Source: DASRWI01 sp035654655 (GTDB taxonomy: Bacteria > Bacteroidota > Ignavibacteria > Ignavibacteriales > Ignavibacteriaceae). Taken from it: 48,451 nucleotides of DNA. A program made the translations under genes and the position numbers. Under the pieces are notes generated by a model, which had not been told where the DNA came from, did not search any database, and saw only the letters and a list, made by a program, of their open reading frames with translations. Location of the stretch: assembly GCA_035654655.1 (NCBI GenBank), contig DASRWI010000023.1, forward strand, positions 1 to 48,451, in the 5' to 3' direction. How positions within the stretch are numbered: position 1 is the stretch's first letter; each line of letters begins with the position of its first letter. Of the stretch, positions 17,142 through 25,651 are shown in pieces.

Positions 17142-17438
17142 TTATAGTTTCTTTAAATTTAATCCAACCATAACATGGTCTATACTGGAAAGATCGCCAA
17201 TTAATTTTTGTAATGAATCCGGTAGTTTTTTAATGATTAAAGTAGGTGTTGCTACTATGTCTTCTTTAAAGGCTAAAAGGGGATGTTCATTTAAATCAAT
17301 AATTTCTATTTTATAATTTTCATCCAGATAATCTTCATATAATTTATAAGTATTTTTTATTGCTCTGGCTGAACTTGGTTTGGATCCATTAACATAAAGT
17401 TGCAGAATATATTTTTCCTTACCAACATTTTTTTTCAT
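17142..17438 (-). CDS. kaiB: KaiB-family protein
   Basis: The 98-residue protein has the KaiB thioredoxin-like signature throughout: YILQLYVNGSKPSSARAI, YKIEIIDLNEHPLLAFKEDI, VATPTLIIKKLPDSLQKLIGDLS. In cyanobacteria KaiB binds KaiC during the night phase and recruits regulators. In many other bacteria KaiB/KaiC homologues act in stress or redox signalling. No kaiC or kaiA is in the window. The gene is followed by a PAS/receiver histidine kinase, a combination that fits a signalling role. It contains no cysteine pair of thioredoxins. Confidence 0.9.
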   Translation of the reverse strand: MKKNVGKEKYILQLYVNGSKPSSARAIKNTYKLYEDYLDENYKIEIIDLNEHPLLAFKEDIVATPTLIIKKLPDSLQKLIGDLSSIDHVMVGLNLKKL

Positions 17439-17764
17439 TTTATTACCATTTGTGTGGAAAATAATTTAGGTTTTACTAAAGCAGAAATAACGGGGTTTAT
17501 GCTTTAAATAAAATCAACTCTTTATATCTGATTCAATGTAGTGATATAGTACATGGTGTGAAAGGTAGTTACAACAGTAAAAAATATAATGTGCGGTGTG
17601 AAAGTTCAAAAAGTAGATATTACCTGTTTTTTTAGTATTAGTTTTCCATTTTCGTAATACGAAATCCCCTGCGAAGCGGGGTTCGTGGCGTATAAATAAA
17701 AAACCTCAGATTATTCTGAGGTTTTTTTGTTCTAATAAAATATTCGAATCATAAAAACTTACTT
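17439..17764. other. Non-coding stretch upstream of kaiB
   Basis: I see no gene. The stretch holds two copies of GGTGTGAAAG 50 bases apart (about 17558-17607), the small palindrome TTTCGTAATACGAAA (about 17650-17664), a GC-rich hairpin CCCCTGCGAAGCGGGG (17666-17681) and a terminator at 17697. The last 46 bases before 17811 are decayed coding sequence of the DUF305 gene. Confidence 0.6.
17697..17728. terminator. Bidirectional terminator
   Basis: CCTCAGA (17704-17710), loop TTAT, TCTGAGG (17715-17721), with seven A on the left and seven T on the right. On the minus strand it ends transcription of the DUF305 gene. Confidence 0.85.
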
Positions 17765-17810
17765 TTATTTCAATGCTTCTTTAATCTTTAGCTCCATTTC
17801 GGGTGTTATT

Positions 17811-18308
17811 TCAGTTGAGCGAGTGCCCACGTTTTCCGTTTTGTTCTATATCTTCAATGAGCAGCTTCATCTCAGATATCTCGCTGATTTGAGATTTGAT
17901 GATCTGGTCGGCTAATCTACGAACTCGTGGATCGGTAATGTAAGATTTTCTTGCGTTGTTTATTGCAATAGAGTGATGAGGAATCATTGATTTCATAAAG
18001 CTAACATCGTTAATGATCGTCTGGCCTCTGTTAACGAACAGAAGTATTAAGCCTAAGAATGTAGCTAAAACAAGAATTAAGATCTTAGTTCTTATTCCCT
18101 TATACATAGACCACATGAAGGAAAGCATCACAATGGTCATCACGCAACCCATTATCAACAAAGCAATTAGACGGTTTAAACTGAACATTATATGATCATA
18201 AGAATATACGAGCTGATACATTAAAAAAAACATGATTGCAGTTGAAGTAGCAATCATTGTCGCGAATCGTATCCAGCTCATTCCAGTTATCTGGTTTTTT
18301 TCTTCCAT
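17811..18308 (-). CDS. DUF305 membrane protein with shifted C-terminus
   Basis: A 165-residue protein with three N-terminal transmembrane helices (about residues 12-32, 42-66, 74-92). A DUF305 domain follows, with the signature FMKSMIPHHSIAI and helices to about residue 155. DUF305 proteins are ferritin-like and several bind copper or other metals on the periplasmic side. The reading frame ends NGKRGHSLN, but a one-base shift within CCC at 17826-17828 (GGG on the coding strand) would continue NGKRGTRSTEITPEMELKIKEALK-like sequence to a stop at 17765-17767 (about 15 residues longer). This suggests a recent one-base insertion or a sequencing error. The core domain is unaffected. Confidence 0.85.
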   Translation of the reverse strand: MEEKNQITGMSWIRFATMIATSTAIMFFLMYQLVYSYDHIMFSLNRLIALLIMGCVMTIVMLSFMWSMYKGIRTKILILVLATFLGLILLFVNRGQTIINDVSFMKSMIPHHSIAINNARKSYITDPRVRRLADQIIKSQISEISEMKLLIEDIEQNGKRGHSLN

Positions 18309-18503
18309 TACAACTTCCTTAATAATTTATTTTCAAACTACTTTCTTTTTAATAATGATTATGTATCCAAGGACATTATTTTTATTTATTACTTATTTTT
18401 CCAAAGAAGAAATAGTATTTCAAAACTTTTCACATAATTTTAGAATTTGCATATAGTAGACAAACAAAGTTATATTTATAAAATAAGTATCAATGACAGG
18501 TTT

Positions 18504-19781
18504 TTACTCCACAGCCAATTTATTTAATACTGCTGATAAGGCATCAGTATGTTTTTTAATACTATCCCTTCCATGTGGGGTGGATACAAAGAATTTAATA
18601 TTTTTAAATGCCCAGGATAATTTTCTTAGAACGACAATATTATTGGTCCCATAATCACGTATTTGGTTAAATGCTTCATCCATATAATCCGTGAAATCCA
18701 ACTCTTCAATTATTACTTTAATCGTACCTTCATCTCTTATAATACAATTATTTATTTTTCTCTCTGTAATTCGGCACAGAATTGCAGTTAATCGTTCAAT
18801 GCACATGATTGCAGTAGTCGTATCATTTATTCCTGGTGAAAGAGCTTTTAATGCAACATCAACAAGCTGACGGATACCATAAGCCGGATCCTGTTCAATG
18901 GTTCTTTGTTTATCTATTGTTAAGGCGTTTCTTAATGATTTAATTACCTCATCATCCGGTTTCTTTTTTCCTTGTATAGAAATATAAGGAGTTGATTCAA
19001 TCAGGCAAGTACCAACTGGAACTTCTACGCGTAAGACAATATCATAATGCTTTGCAGATTTTAACAGTAGATTCTTATCTATTTTTTGAATGTATCCTGA
19101 CTTATCAGCAACTACAGTATAAAAATTATCGTCTTCCATCCATTTTATTTTATTACGTTCATTCTCCTCTTCTTGCTCTGCATTCAGAGCATCCGGAAAT
19201 ACTTCATTTATAATATCCATTGTTTCATTATAAATATTTGAAATGATTTGTGAAGCCTGGATTGAACTTGCTATATGATGAATAAAAAAAATGAAAACTC
19301 CTATCCCTAGAAAAGAAAGTATAACAGCAAGTAAGACGGAAATTTTCGGAACAAATTTTAAATCCTCCTGCCCTCGTACAGTTCCCAGTACTATCAGACA
19401 AAAAGCGAATATTCCTATAAATACTCCAAGTACAAACTGATTATTATGGTCCTTCATAAAATTTCGCAACACTCTAGATGAATATTGCGATGAAGTCAGT
19501 GAAAGTGCTACAATAGTAATTGAAAAAACTACTCCGGCAACTGTAATCATTGAAGCAGCTATTGTTGCAAGAATTCCCCTTGCTCCTTCTGCGCTTGAGC
19601 CAAAAATAGCTAGCTTCATGTCATTCAGTTCTCTGTTAAATACTACATCAATCAGGATTGATATAAATGCTGTAAGGCTGAAAAGAAAAATAATTATTGA
19701 AGGGAAAAACCAAAGACTTGATTTAAGGTTTATCCACAAATCCCGAAATTTCGAGTGAAATACATCCATATAAGGACCCAT
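18504..19781 (-). CDS. DUF2254 membrane protein
   Basis: A 425-residue protein with four transmembrane helices in the first 175 residues (about 22-45, 72-97, 113-130, 145-170). A soluble C-terminal domain follows. The block ATIAASMITVAGVVFSIT followed by SLTSSQYSSRVLRNF is the hallmark of DUF2254, as are QLVDVALKALSPGINDTTTA and the EVPVGTCLI-type strand. The function of the family is unknown; its architecture suggests a channel or a membrane-anchored regulator. The gene stands alone, with about 200 bases on each side. Confidence 0.88.
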   Translation of the reverse strand: MGPYMDVFHSKFRDLWINLKSSLWFFPSIIIFLFSLTAFISILIDVVFNRELNDMKLAIFGSSAEGARGILATIAASMITVAGVVFSITIVALSLTSSQYSSRVLRNFMKDHNNQFVLGVFIGIFAFCLIVLGTVRGQEDLKFVPKISVLLAVILSFLGIGVFIFFIHHIASSIQASQIISNIYNETMDIINEVFPDALNAEQEEENERNKIKWMEDDNFYTVVADKSGYIQKIDKNLLLKSAKHYDIVLRVEVPVGTCLIESTPYISIQGKKKPDDEVIKSLRNALTIDKQRTIEQDPAYGIRQLVDVALKALSPGINDTTTAIMCIERLTAILCRITERKINNCIIRDEGTIKVIIEELDFTDYMDEAFNQIRDYGTNNIVVLRKLSWAFKNIKFFVSTPHGRDSIKKHTDALSAVLNKLAVE

Positions 19782-19830
19782 AATAAATTTATAATATAAT
19801 TAGTTCTTTTTTTTATGGATTGAGGAGAAT

Positions 19831-19867
19831 CACCTTAGACCTGATTGAAGGTGGGTTTGTTTTTTTT
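19831..19867 (+). terminator. Terminator-like hairpin without an assigned gene
   Basis: CACCTT (19831-19836) and AAGGTG (19848-19853) enclose an 11-base loop and are followed by GGTTTGTTTTTTTT. It reads as a plus-strand terminator, yet the only gene to its left is on the minus strand. Confidence 0.4.
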
Positions 19868-19999
19868 GCATTAGGGTTCTAGTAAGGCAATAAGCTGCAT
19901 GTTATAAGCTTGTCATCAAGTTAATTATTATCAAAAAGTAATAGATTTATAGTAACTATTTTGAACATTTCTATTACAAATTCAATAAAGGAATATTTT

Positions 20000-20107
20000 A
20001 TGGTTTCAAATATTCAAAAAGAAAAAGCTGAATTGTTCTTTATTTTTTTCCCTATATTCAGTTTGGTAAGATGCAATAATAACATTATAAATAAGCTATT
20101 TTTATGA
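20000..20107 (+). pseudogene. 5' fragment of the ICL/PEP-mutase gene, now a short leader frame
   Basis: Bases 20000-20040 repeat the first 41 bases of the gene at 23818 with about two differences (MVSNIQKEKAELF). Beyond that the similarity ends. An AAAGGA ribosome site precedes the ATG. The frame runs on for 35 codons through unrelated sequence and its TGA overlaps the ATG of the AraC-type gene (ATGA at 20104-20107). It may therefore be translated and couple initiation of the regulator. I read it as a relic of gene duplication or segment insertion. Confidence 0.75.
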
Positions 20108-21195
20108 AACCTTCATTTGATACATGGACATCTGTATTCCTTTTTGCGGCACTGCAAGGGGTATTTGTTTCTATTATACTGCTTTTCAGAAATAAACCTT
20201 TCAGAAAAGAAAGAATATTGCTTGCCGTAATAGCTTTACTTTTTTCACTTACACTTGCCGATTATGTTTTATACTGGACTAAATACAGCTATTACTTCCC
20301 ATATATCCAGGGAATATCCGGCGGCCTTACACTGCTTTACGGTCCACTGTTTTATTATTACTTCAAAATTATTTTTGAAAACCATAACTTTTTTGCAAAA
20401 GATTTACTTACTGCTTTGCCGTTTGCTCTGTTTTTAACATTTAGATTTGCCGGAATCAACCTTTACCTGATTGTGCACTTTCCTATTTGGGCCTGGCTTA
20501 GCATTTTATCAATGACTGTTTATGCCTTTGTTATTTATAAGTCATATAAACAGATGAGCAAAATACAGGAGGAAATATCTGACTGGTTCACTTATCTTTT
20601 TGGTTTTTATATAGGATTTATTATTAGTTTTACTTCATATTATGTACTTACACTAACACCATTTTTTGACATAAAATGGGATTATATGATCTCATTTGCA
20701 ATGTCATTTTTTATTTATTTCCTTTCATGGTTTGGATATCTTCAGCCGAAAGTGTTTGCGGGATTTTCCATAAAAGATGCTTTCAAAGGAAAGTATTCGA
20801 AATCAACACTAACTGAAGATACATCAGAAACAATAATAGAGCGCCTTAATGCCGTTATGGAAAAGGATAAGCTTTATAAAGATGAGAACATGAATCTTGA
20901 AAGACTTGCATTAGTTTTAAACGTATCAAAGCATCACTTATCACAAGTAATAAATAACAAGATAGGTGTTTCATATTTCGATTTCATAAATTCACTCCGC
21001 ATAAAAGAAGCAGCAGCTTTGCTTTCATCAACTTCAAAGAAGGAAAAGAATGTGCTGGAGATTGCCTTCGAAACAGGCTTCCGCAATAAGGCAACTTTTA
21101 ATAATGCTTTTAAGAAGTTAACAGGCTACACACCAACCGAGTTCAGAGAGAAAAACCTTACCAATGAAACTACCCCCAATAGGGCCGTGCTGTAA
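20104..21195 (+). CDS. Membrane-anchored AraC-family transcriptional regulator
   Basis: A 363-residue protein. Residues 1-235 carry about seven transmembrane helices (e.g. SVFLFAALQGVFVSIILLF, FLTFRFAGINLYLIVHF). The C-terminal 100 residues are an AraC helix-turn-helix domain: NLERLALVLNVSKHHLSQVIN for the first HTH, and EIAFETGFRNKATFNNAFKKLTGYTPTEFR for the second HTH and signature. This 7TM-AraC layout is frequent in Bacteroidota-related phyla, where the membrane part probably senses a ligand. Its ATG overlaps the stop codon of the short leader frame at 20000-20107. Its own targets are unknown; the FG-GAP protein gene follows after 92 bases. Confidence 0.88.
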   Translation: MKPSFDTWTSVFLFAALQGVFVSIILLFRNKPFRKERILLAVIALLFSLTLADYVLYWTKYSYYFPYIQGISGGLTLLYGPLFYYYFKIIFENHNFFAKDLLTALPFALFLTFRFAGINLYLIVHFPIWAWLSILSMTVYAFVIYKSYKQMSKIQEEISDWFTYLFGFYIGFIISFTSYYVLTLTPFFDIKWDYMISFAMSFFIYFLSWFGYLQPKVFAGFSIKDAFKGKYSKSTLTEDTSETIIERLNAVMEKDKLYKDENMNLERLALVLNVSKHHLSQVINNKIGVSYFDFINSLRIKEAAALLSSTSKKEKNVLEIAFETGFRNKATFNNAFKKLTGYTPTEFREKNLTNETTPNRAVL

Positions 21196-21287
21196 AACAA
21201 TAATTTGATATAATCCAGTAAAAGCATATCGGATTGTACGATTCTCTTCTAACTATTCATCATTTTGATCCTAAAAAAGGAGTAATT

Positions 21288-23051
21288 ATGATACAATATA
21301 TAATTTTGATAGCCCTTTTAATTTCATCGTCATCCCTACCGCAGATAAATTTTACGGTAGTAAAGGACAGCAGTAATCCTATAACAACTTTTACCGGGAC
21401 AGTAGTTTACCGCGGAGCTGCATGGATTGACGTAAACAATGACAATAAGGCAGACCTGTTTGTTTGTCCCGATAAGCTCTTTATAAACAACGGCGTCGGA
21501 AATTTCACATCAGTCACAACCCCTATTGGTGAGGGGCAGACACAAAACCCATCCGGCTGCACCTGGGGTGATTTCAATAATGACGGTTACATAGACTGCT
21601 TTCTTGCAAGAAATCCATCCCGATTATATCTAAATGATAAACAAGGCAACTTTATAGCTGATGATTCAGCTTTCTCTGTACCCGGCAATTACCCCGGCTG
21701 GGCTTGTTCCTTTTCAGATTATAATAACGACGGAATTCTTGATTTGGTAATTGCACACCCCGCAGGTTTTCTGGGGCCTTCATTCCCAAGCTTTTTATTT
21801 AAGGGAACAGCTCAGTTCATGCTTCAGAATGATACAAGTTATCTCTTTACAAAACAGCTTGGGCCTTACACCGTTCCTTACTTCAGTGACTTTGATATGG
21901 ATGGGGACGAAGATCTTTTCATTGCAAGCGGTCCTGGCGGCTCTCCGGGAAAAGATTACCTTTATAAGAACCTGTTGAAAGAAACAGGGAATGATTCATT
22001 GACTAGAATTACTGATCTTCCCTTTGCCATAGATCAGCAGGATGGTCAGTGTTACAATTTTATAGATTATGATAATGACGGCGATCTGGATCTGTGCATC
22101 ACCAATTGGAGAGGTATGAAGAACCGCTTCTATAAAAATAACAACGGAACTTACAATGAGATTACTGTTCCTTTTGATTACAATTCCGGAAGTCTATCAA
22201 ATGCCTGGGGAGATTTTGATAACGATGGTGATCTTGATGTGATAATTACAAACGATCAGATAAAAAATACTGAAGCATATATGAACAACGGTGATGGCAC
22301 CTTTACACTTGTTGCCGGACAGTTATCTGCACTTACCGGTTCTGGTGGTACAAGTCTGGGTGACTATGATAACGACGGTGATCTTGATTTATTTGTTATG
22401 GGCACCACGGCAGGCAAAGGGCTTTTCAGGAATGAAGCACAGCAGAATAATAATCACTGGATAAATATTAGATGTGAAGGAACTGCATCAAACCGTTCTG
22501 CTATAGGAACCAAAGTAAAATTAAAAACTGTTATAGGAGGAAAGGCTTACTGGCAGTATAGGGAAATATCTGCACAGAATACCTTCCAGGGACAAAATGA
22601 TCTGCGCGTTCATTTTGGCTTGGGCGATGCTACTATGGTTGATTCACTTATAATAATCTATCCCTCGAGCACAACAGAATATTTTATAAACTTAACTCCT
22701 GGAAAATTTTATCATAACACTGAAGGAACTCATTCTCTGGATATAATTACATCGATTGATGAACATAGCAACGATGAAATCTATTTAACCGGATTTACTT
22801 TATATCAGAATTATCCGAACCCGTTTAATCCTTCGACAACAATAAAATACAAGCTGGAAAAAAGCGTGATGGTAAAACTTAGCATCTATGATATGCTTGG
22901 TAATCTGGTTACAACACTTGCTGATAAAGTTGAGGAGCCAGGGGAGCATTCGGTAGAGTTTAATGCAAAAGAACTTAGTTCAGGTGTTTACTTTTACCGC
23001 CTGGATACAGGTGAGCAGTATTTCTCAAAAGCTATGATGCTTGTTAAATAA
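21288..23051 (+). CDS. Secreted FG-GAP/ASPIC-UnbV repeat protein, T9SS cargo
   Basis: I start at 21288, where AAAAGGAG is well placed and a signal peptide begins (MIQYIILIALLISSSS). An upstream in-frame ATG at 21234 would put 18 hydrophilic residues before it. The mature protein holds about seven FG-GAP/VCBS-like repeats with calcium-binding loops such as DYNNDGILD, DFDMDGDED, DYDNDGDLD (three times or more). An ASPIC/UnbV module follows (HWINIRCEG...GTKVKL, LRVHFGLGDA). Residues from FTLYQNYPNPFNPSTT to the end (AMMLVK) are a T9SS type A sorting domain, so it is exported and attached to or released from the cell surface. The role is probably adhesion or ligand binding. Confidence 0.9.
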   Translation: MIQYIILIALLISSSSLPQINFTVVKDSSNPITTFTGTVVYRGAAWIDVNNDNKADLFVCPDKLFINNGVGNFTSVTTPIGEGQTQNPSGCTWGDFNNDGYIDCFLARNPSRLYLNDKQGNFIADDSAFSVPGNYPGWACSFSDYNNDGILDLVIAHPAGFLGPSFPSFLFKGTAQFMLQNDTSYLFTKQLGPYTVPYFSDFDMDGDEDLFIASGPGGSPGKDYLYKNLLKETGNDSLTRITDLPFAIDQQDGQCYNFIDYDNDGDLDLCITNWRGMKNRFYKNNNGTYNEITVPFDYNSGSLSNAWGDFDNDGDLDVIITNDQIKNTEAYMNNGDGTFTLVAGQLSALTGSGGTSLGDYDNDGDLDLFVMGTTAGKGLFRNEAQQNNNHWINIRCEGTASNRSAIGTKVKLKTVIGGKAYWQYREISAQNTFQGQNDLRVHFGLGDATMVDSLIIIYPSSTTEYFINLTPGKFYHNTEGTHSLDIITSIDEHSNDEIYLTGFTLYQNYPNPFNPSTTIKYKLEKSVMVKLSIYDMLGNLVTTLADKVEEPGEHSVEFNAKELSSGVYFYRLDTGEQYFSKAMMLVK

Positions 23052-23062
23052 AACAAAAAATT

Positions 23063-23089
23063 AACCGGGTTGTACATTTAAGCCCGGTT
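23063..23089 (+). terminator. Terminator after the FG-GAP protein gene
   Basis: AACCGGG (23063-23069) pairs with CCCGGTT (23083-23089) across a 13-base loop, followed by TTATAT. It lies twelve bases after the stop codon. Confidence 0.65.
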
Positions 23090-23147
23090 TTATATAACCT
23101 AATATTTGCTAAGTTTATTAACAGAATAACAACAGGAATATTTTCAA

Positions 23148-23549
23148 GTGGAAATAACATATAAAATAAACCAAAAGATAACAGTGGAAGATGCCATAGA
23201 TCTATACAAAAGAACAACACTTGGTGAACGCCGCCCTGTTAATCATCCCGAAATTTTTCAGCAGATGCTGGATAACGCAAATCTTACAATCACAGCATGG
23301 GATAATGATAAACTTGTTGGTATTTCCAGAACTTTAACTGATTTCGGCTACGTGGCATATCTTGCAGATCTTGCTGTTGATGAAGCATATCAGAAAAAGG
23401 GAATTGGCAAAAAGATGGTAGAGTTAACTGAGGATAATATTGGCAAAACTGCATTTATAACGCTGCTGGCTGCACCAAATGCTCAGGATTATTATCCCAA
23501 AATAGGATTTGAAACGCACCCCCGTGCCTGGATAAAGAGAAAGGGTTAG
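23148..23549 (+). CDS. GNAT-family N-acetyltransferase
   Basis: A 133-residue single-domain GNAT. Motif A is LADLAVDEAYQKKGIGKKMV, with the QKKGIGK acetyl-CoA pyrophosphate loop. The C-terminal YYPKIGFETHPRAW is the usual Tyr-containing end. The start is GTG with ACAGGA ten bases upstream. The length is normal for small cytoplasmic acetyltransferases, but the substrate is unknown. It is the last gene of the segment bounded by the two copies of the ICL-like gene start. Confidence 0.85.
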   Translation: MEITYKINQKITVEDAIDLYKRTTLGERRPVNHPEIFQQMLDNANLTITAWDNDKLVGISRTLTDFGYVAYLADLAVDEAYQKKGIGKKMVELTEDNIGKTAFITLLAAPNAQDYYPKIGFETHPRAWIKRKG

Positions 23550-23817
23550 CAGCTTACTTTTAACACCCCGGCAGACAATTTTGTAGCAATTACATTCTGC
23601 AACCGACGGTATTGAATTTAATATGCTTTGAAATTCTTCATTGCTTATAATATTATGCAGGCTCCAATGAGCAATTGCTGTTATAGAATTGATTTGAAGA
23701 AGTGTTCACCTGTAAAAATATTTTTTCTGTTTTAATATTAAGGTAAGCATAATCAAAAAATTAAAGTTTAATTATGAATATCTTACCAGATAATTAAATT
23801 GTTAATAAGGATCAACT
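23550..23817. other. Intergenic region with a possible decayed reading frame
   Basis: There is no complete gene. On the minus strand one frame is free of stops from 23705 down into the GNAT gene and reads like protein (AIAHWSLHNIISNEEFQ, SILNSIPSVAECNCYKIV), but it has no start codon or ribosome site. I note it as a possible gene remnant without family assignment. Confidence 0.3.
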
Positions 23818-24690
23818 ATGGTTTCAAATATTCAAAAAGAAAAAGCTGAATTGTTTTTAAAATATCATCAAGACAAAGAAATTCTTGTCCTGTTAAACTC
23901 TTGGGATGCAGGAAGTTCGAAATTAATAGAAGCAAGTGGATTTAAGGCAGTCGCTACAACAAGTATGGGAATTGCAGCTTCTTTAGGATATCCAGATTGC
24001 GAGATAATTCAGTTAGATGAAATGCTTGAAACTATTATAAGAATCGTTAATGCAGTACAAGTTCCTGTTACTGTGGATATAGAAGCAGGATATGGAAATA
24101 ATTTAAATGAAGTAATTGATTCAGTAAAAAAAATAATTGCAACAGGAATTGTTGGAATAAACATTGAAGATAGTATTGAATTAAACCCAAAATTAATTGA
24201 TGAAATGGAATTTTGTGAAAGAATTTCAGCCATTCGTTCACTATCAAATTCACTCGGCTTTCATTTAGTAATCAATGCCAGAACAGATTCATTTTATACT
24301 TCATCAGGCTCACAACAAGAGAAGTTATCTGAATCAATTAAGCGCGGCAATAAATATCGTGAAGCCGGAGCAGACTGCATATTTGTTCAGCCTGTATGGG
24401 AAAGAGATTTGATTTCAATATTGGTTAAAGAAATTAATGCTCCAATTAATATACTCTCAAATCCCACAATGGGGGGAGGATTATCCTTATCTATAAGTGA
24501 ACTGCAGGATTTAGGTGTTGCCCGTGTCAGCCTTGGTTCAGGTATGATGAAAGCTACTTTAGCATTAATTAAAAAGGTTGCTGACGAATTAAAAGAAAAA
24601 GGAACTTACAATATTTTATTAGATACCTTAACACCAAGTCAGGATGCTGCAACAGCTTATAAAATGGCAACGGCAATGAATAAAGAGTAA
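23818..24690 (+). CDS. Isocitrate lyase/phosphoenolpyruvate mutase-family enzyme
   Basis: A 290-residue TIM-barrel protein of the ICL/PEPM superfamily. Visible are LLNSWDAGSSKLIEASGF, ATTSMGIAASLGYPD, VTVDIEAGYG (metal-binding acidic cluster), GINIEDSIE, VINARTDSF and EAGADCIFVQP. The KKCGH loop of true isocitrate lyase is absent. This places it with the short PEP mutase, carboxyphosphonate mutase, oxaloacetase and methylisocitrate-lyase-like enzymes. The reaction is likely C-C or P-C bond cleavage of a small oxo-acid, not further resolved. AAGGA precedes the ATG. The first 41 bases are duplicated at 20000. Confidence 0.87.
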   Translation: MVSNIQKEKAELFLKYHQDKEILVLLNSWDAGSSKLIEASGFKAVATTSMGIAASLGYPDCEIIQLDEMLETIIRIVNAVQVPVTVDIEAGYGNNLNEVIDSVKKIIATGIVGINIEDSIELNPKLIDEMEFCERISAIRSLSNSLGFHLVINARTDSFYTSSGSQQEKLSESIKRGNKYREAGADCIFVQPVWERDLISILVKEINAPINILSNPTMGGGLSLSISELQDLGVARVSLGSGMMKATLALIKKVADELKEKGTYNILLDTLTPSQDAATAYKMATAMNKE

Positions 24691-24907
24691 AGAACCAAAT
24701 AAAATATCATTTATACGGTCGAATTAAAATTATGAAGGTTAACTATTTGTTAAAAAAATATCGAAGATTATTTTTTATGCAATATGACCTTCTTTTCTTT
24801 AAAAAATAACGGAACATTTCTGTTGATTAATTGTTATTATCATATGTGAATGAATTGAAGAATTTTACTGATTAGTTTGAGTATATAAAAGTAATTTAGA
24901 GGAAAAT

Positions 24908-25123
24908 ATGATAAGGAAAGAATATTCAAATGGCGAAGTTATAGTTGTTTGGCAGCCCGCTAAATGTATACACTCAGGTATATGTGTAAAAACATTACCA
25001 AAAGTTTATAATGTACATGAGCATCCATGGGTGAAACCCGAAAATGCTACTACTCAAGAACTTATTGACCAGGTATCTAAATGTCCATCCGGTGCTTTGA
25101 CTATTAAATATGTAAAATTATGA
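24908..25123 (+). CDS. yjdI: Small iron-sulfur protein, YjdI family
   Basis: A 71-residue protein of the divergent 4Fe-4S mono-cluster group (Fer4_19). Its three Cys motifs are CIHSGIC and KCPSGALTIKY at the C-terminus, with HPWVKP between, exactly as in YjdI. It probably carries an iron-sulfur cluster and serves in electron transfer or sensing; the partner is unknown. The ribosome site GAGGA precedes the ATG. Its stop overlaps the start of the next gene by four bases (ATGA). The yjdI-yjdJ order is the same as in E. coli, so the pair is an ancient unit. Confidence 0.9.
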   Translation: MIRKEYSNGEVIVVWQPAKCIHSGICVKTLPKVYNVHEHPWVKPENATTQELIDQVSKCPSGALTIKYVKL

Positions 25124-25407
25124 TTGAAATAAAACAATTTAATAATGACCATAAAGGTTACTTCATTGCTTATGAAGATGATAAAGCTGCAGGAAAAATG
25201 ACTTATACATATGCAGGTGAAGCAGGAATTATAATCGACCATACTGAAGTAAACCCGGAATTTAAAGGAAAAAATATCGGCAAGATGCTGGTTATGAATG
25301 CAGTTGATTACGCAAGAAAAAACAATAAAAAAATAATTCCTCTTTGTCCCTTCACCAAATCAGTTTTTGATAAAGTAGAAGAAATAAGAGATGTGCTTTC
25401 TAAATAA
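25120..25407 (+). CDS. yjdJ: Small GNAT-like acetyltransferase, YjdJ family
   Basis: The 95-residue minimal GNAT domain has GYFIAYEDDKAAGKMTY, IIDHTEVNPEFKGKNIGKML (acetyl-CoA loop), the AVDYARKNNKKIIPLCPF strand and the KSVFDKVEEIRDVL end. Members bind acetyl-CoA although they are half the usual size. It is translationally coupled to the iron-sulfur gene upstream. A decayed copy of its 3' end occurs at 28657-28718, after the two-component genes that follow. Confidence 0.9.
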   Translation: MIEIKQFNNDHKGYFIAYEDDKAAGKMTYTYAGEAGIIIDHTEVNPEFKGKNIGKMLVMNAVDYARKNNKKIIPLCPFTKSVFDKVEEIRDVLSK

Positions 25408-25651
25408 ATTAATTTAAAGATTTTAAACGTTGTGGTTCAATTTAACCCAAATGAAAAAAGATTTTGTAAATCGACATCTTTTGGATTCCAAATCCGTTAT
25501 CTGCTATTTTTAAGGGAAGTTTGTTGTTATTATGTGTTATAAATCTAATATCCCTGCTGGAAGTCTTTTAACTCTCTAAAGTCATATAAAACGCGTCCAT
25601 AGTTATGTAGATTATTACGTAAATTATTACTGCTATAACCTTGAAAAAGAT

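Noticed and set aside
23818..24690. Assignment as true isocitrate lyase (aceA)
   Set aside because: The protein is short and lacks the KKCGH catalytic loop.
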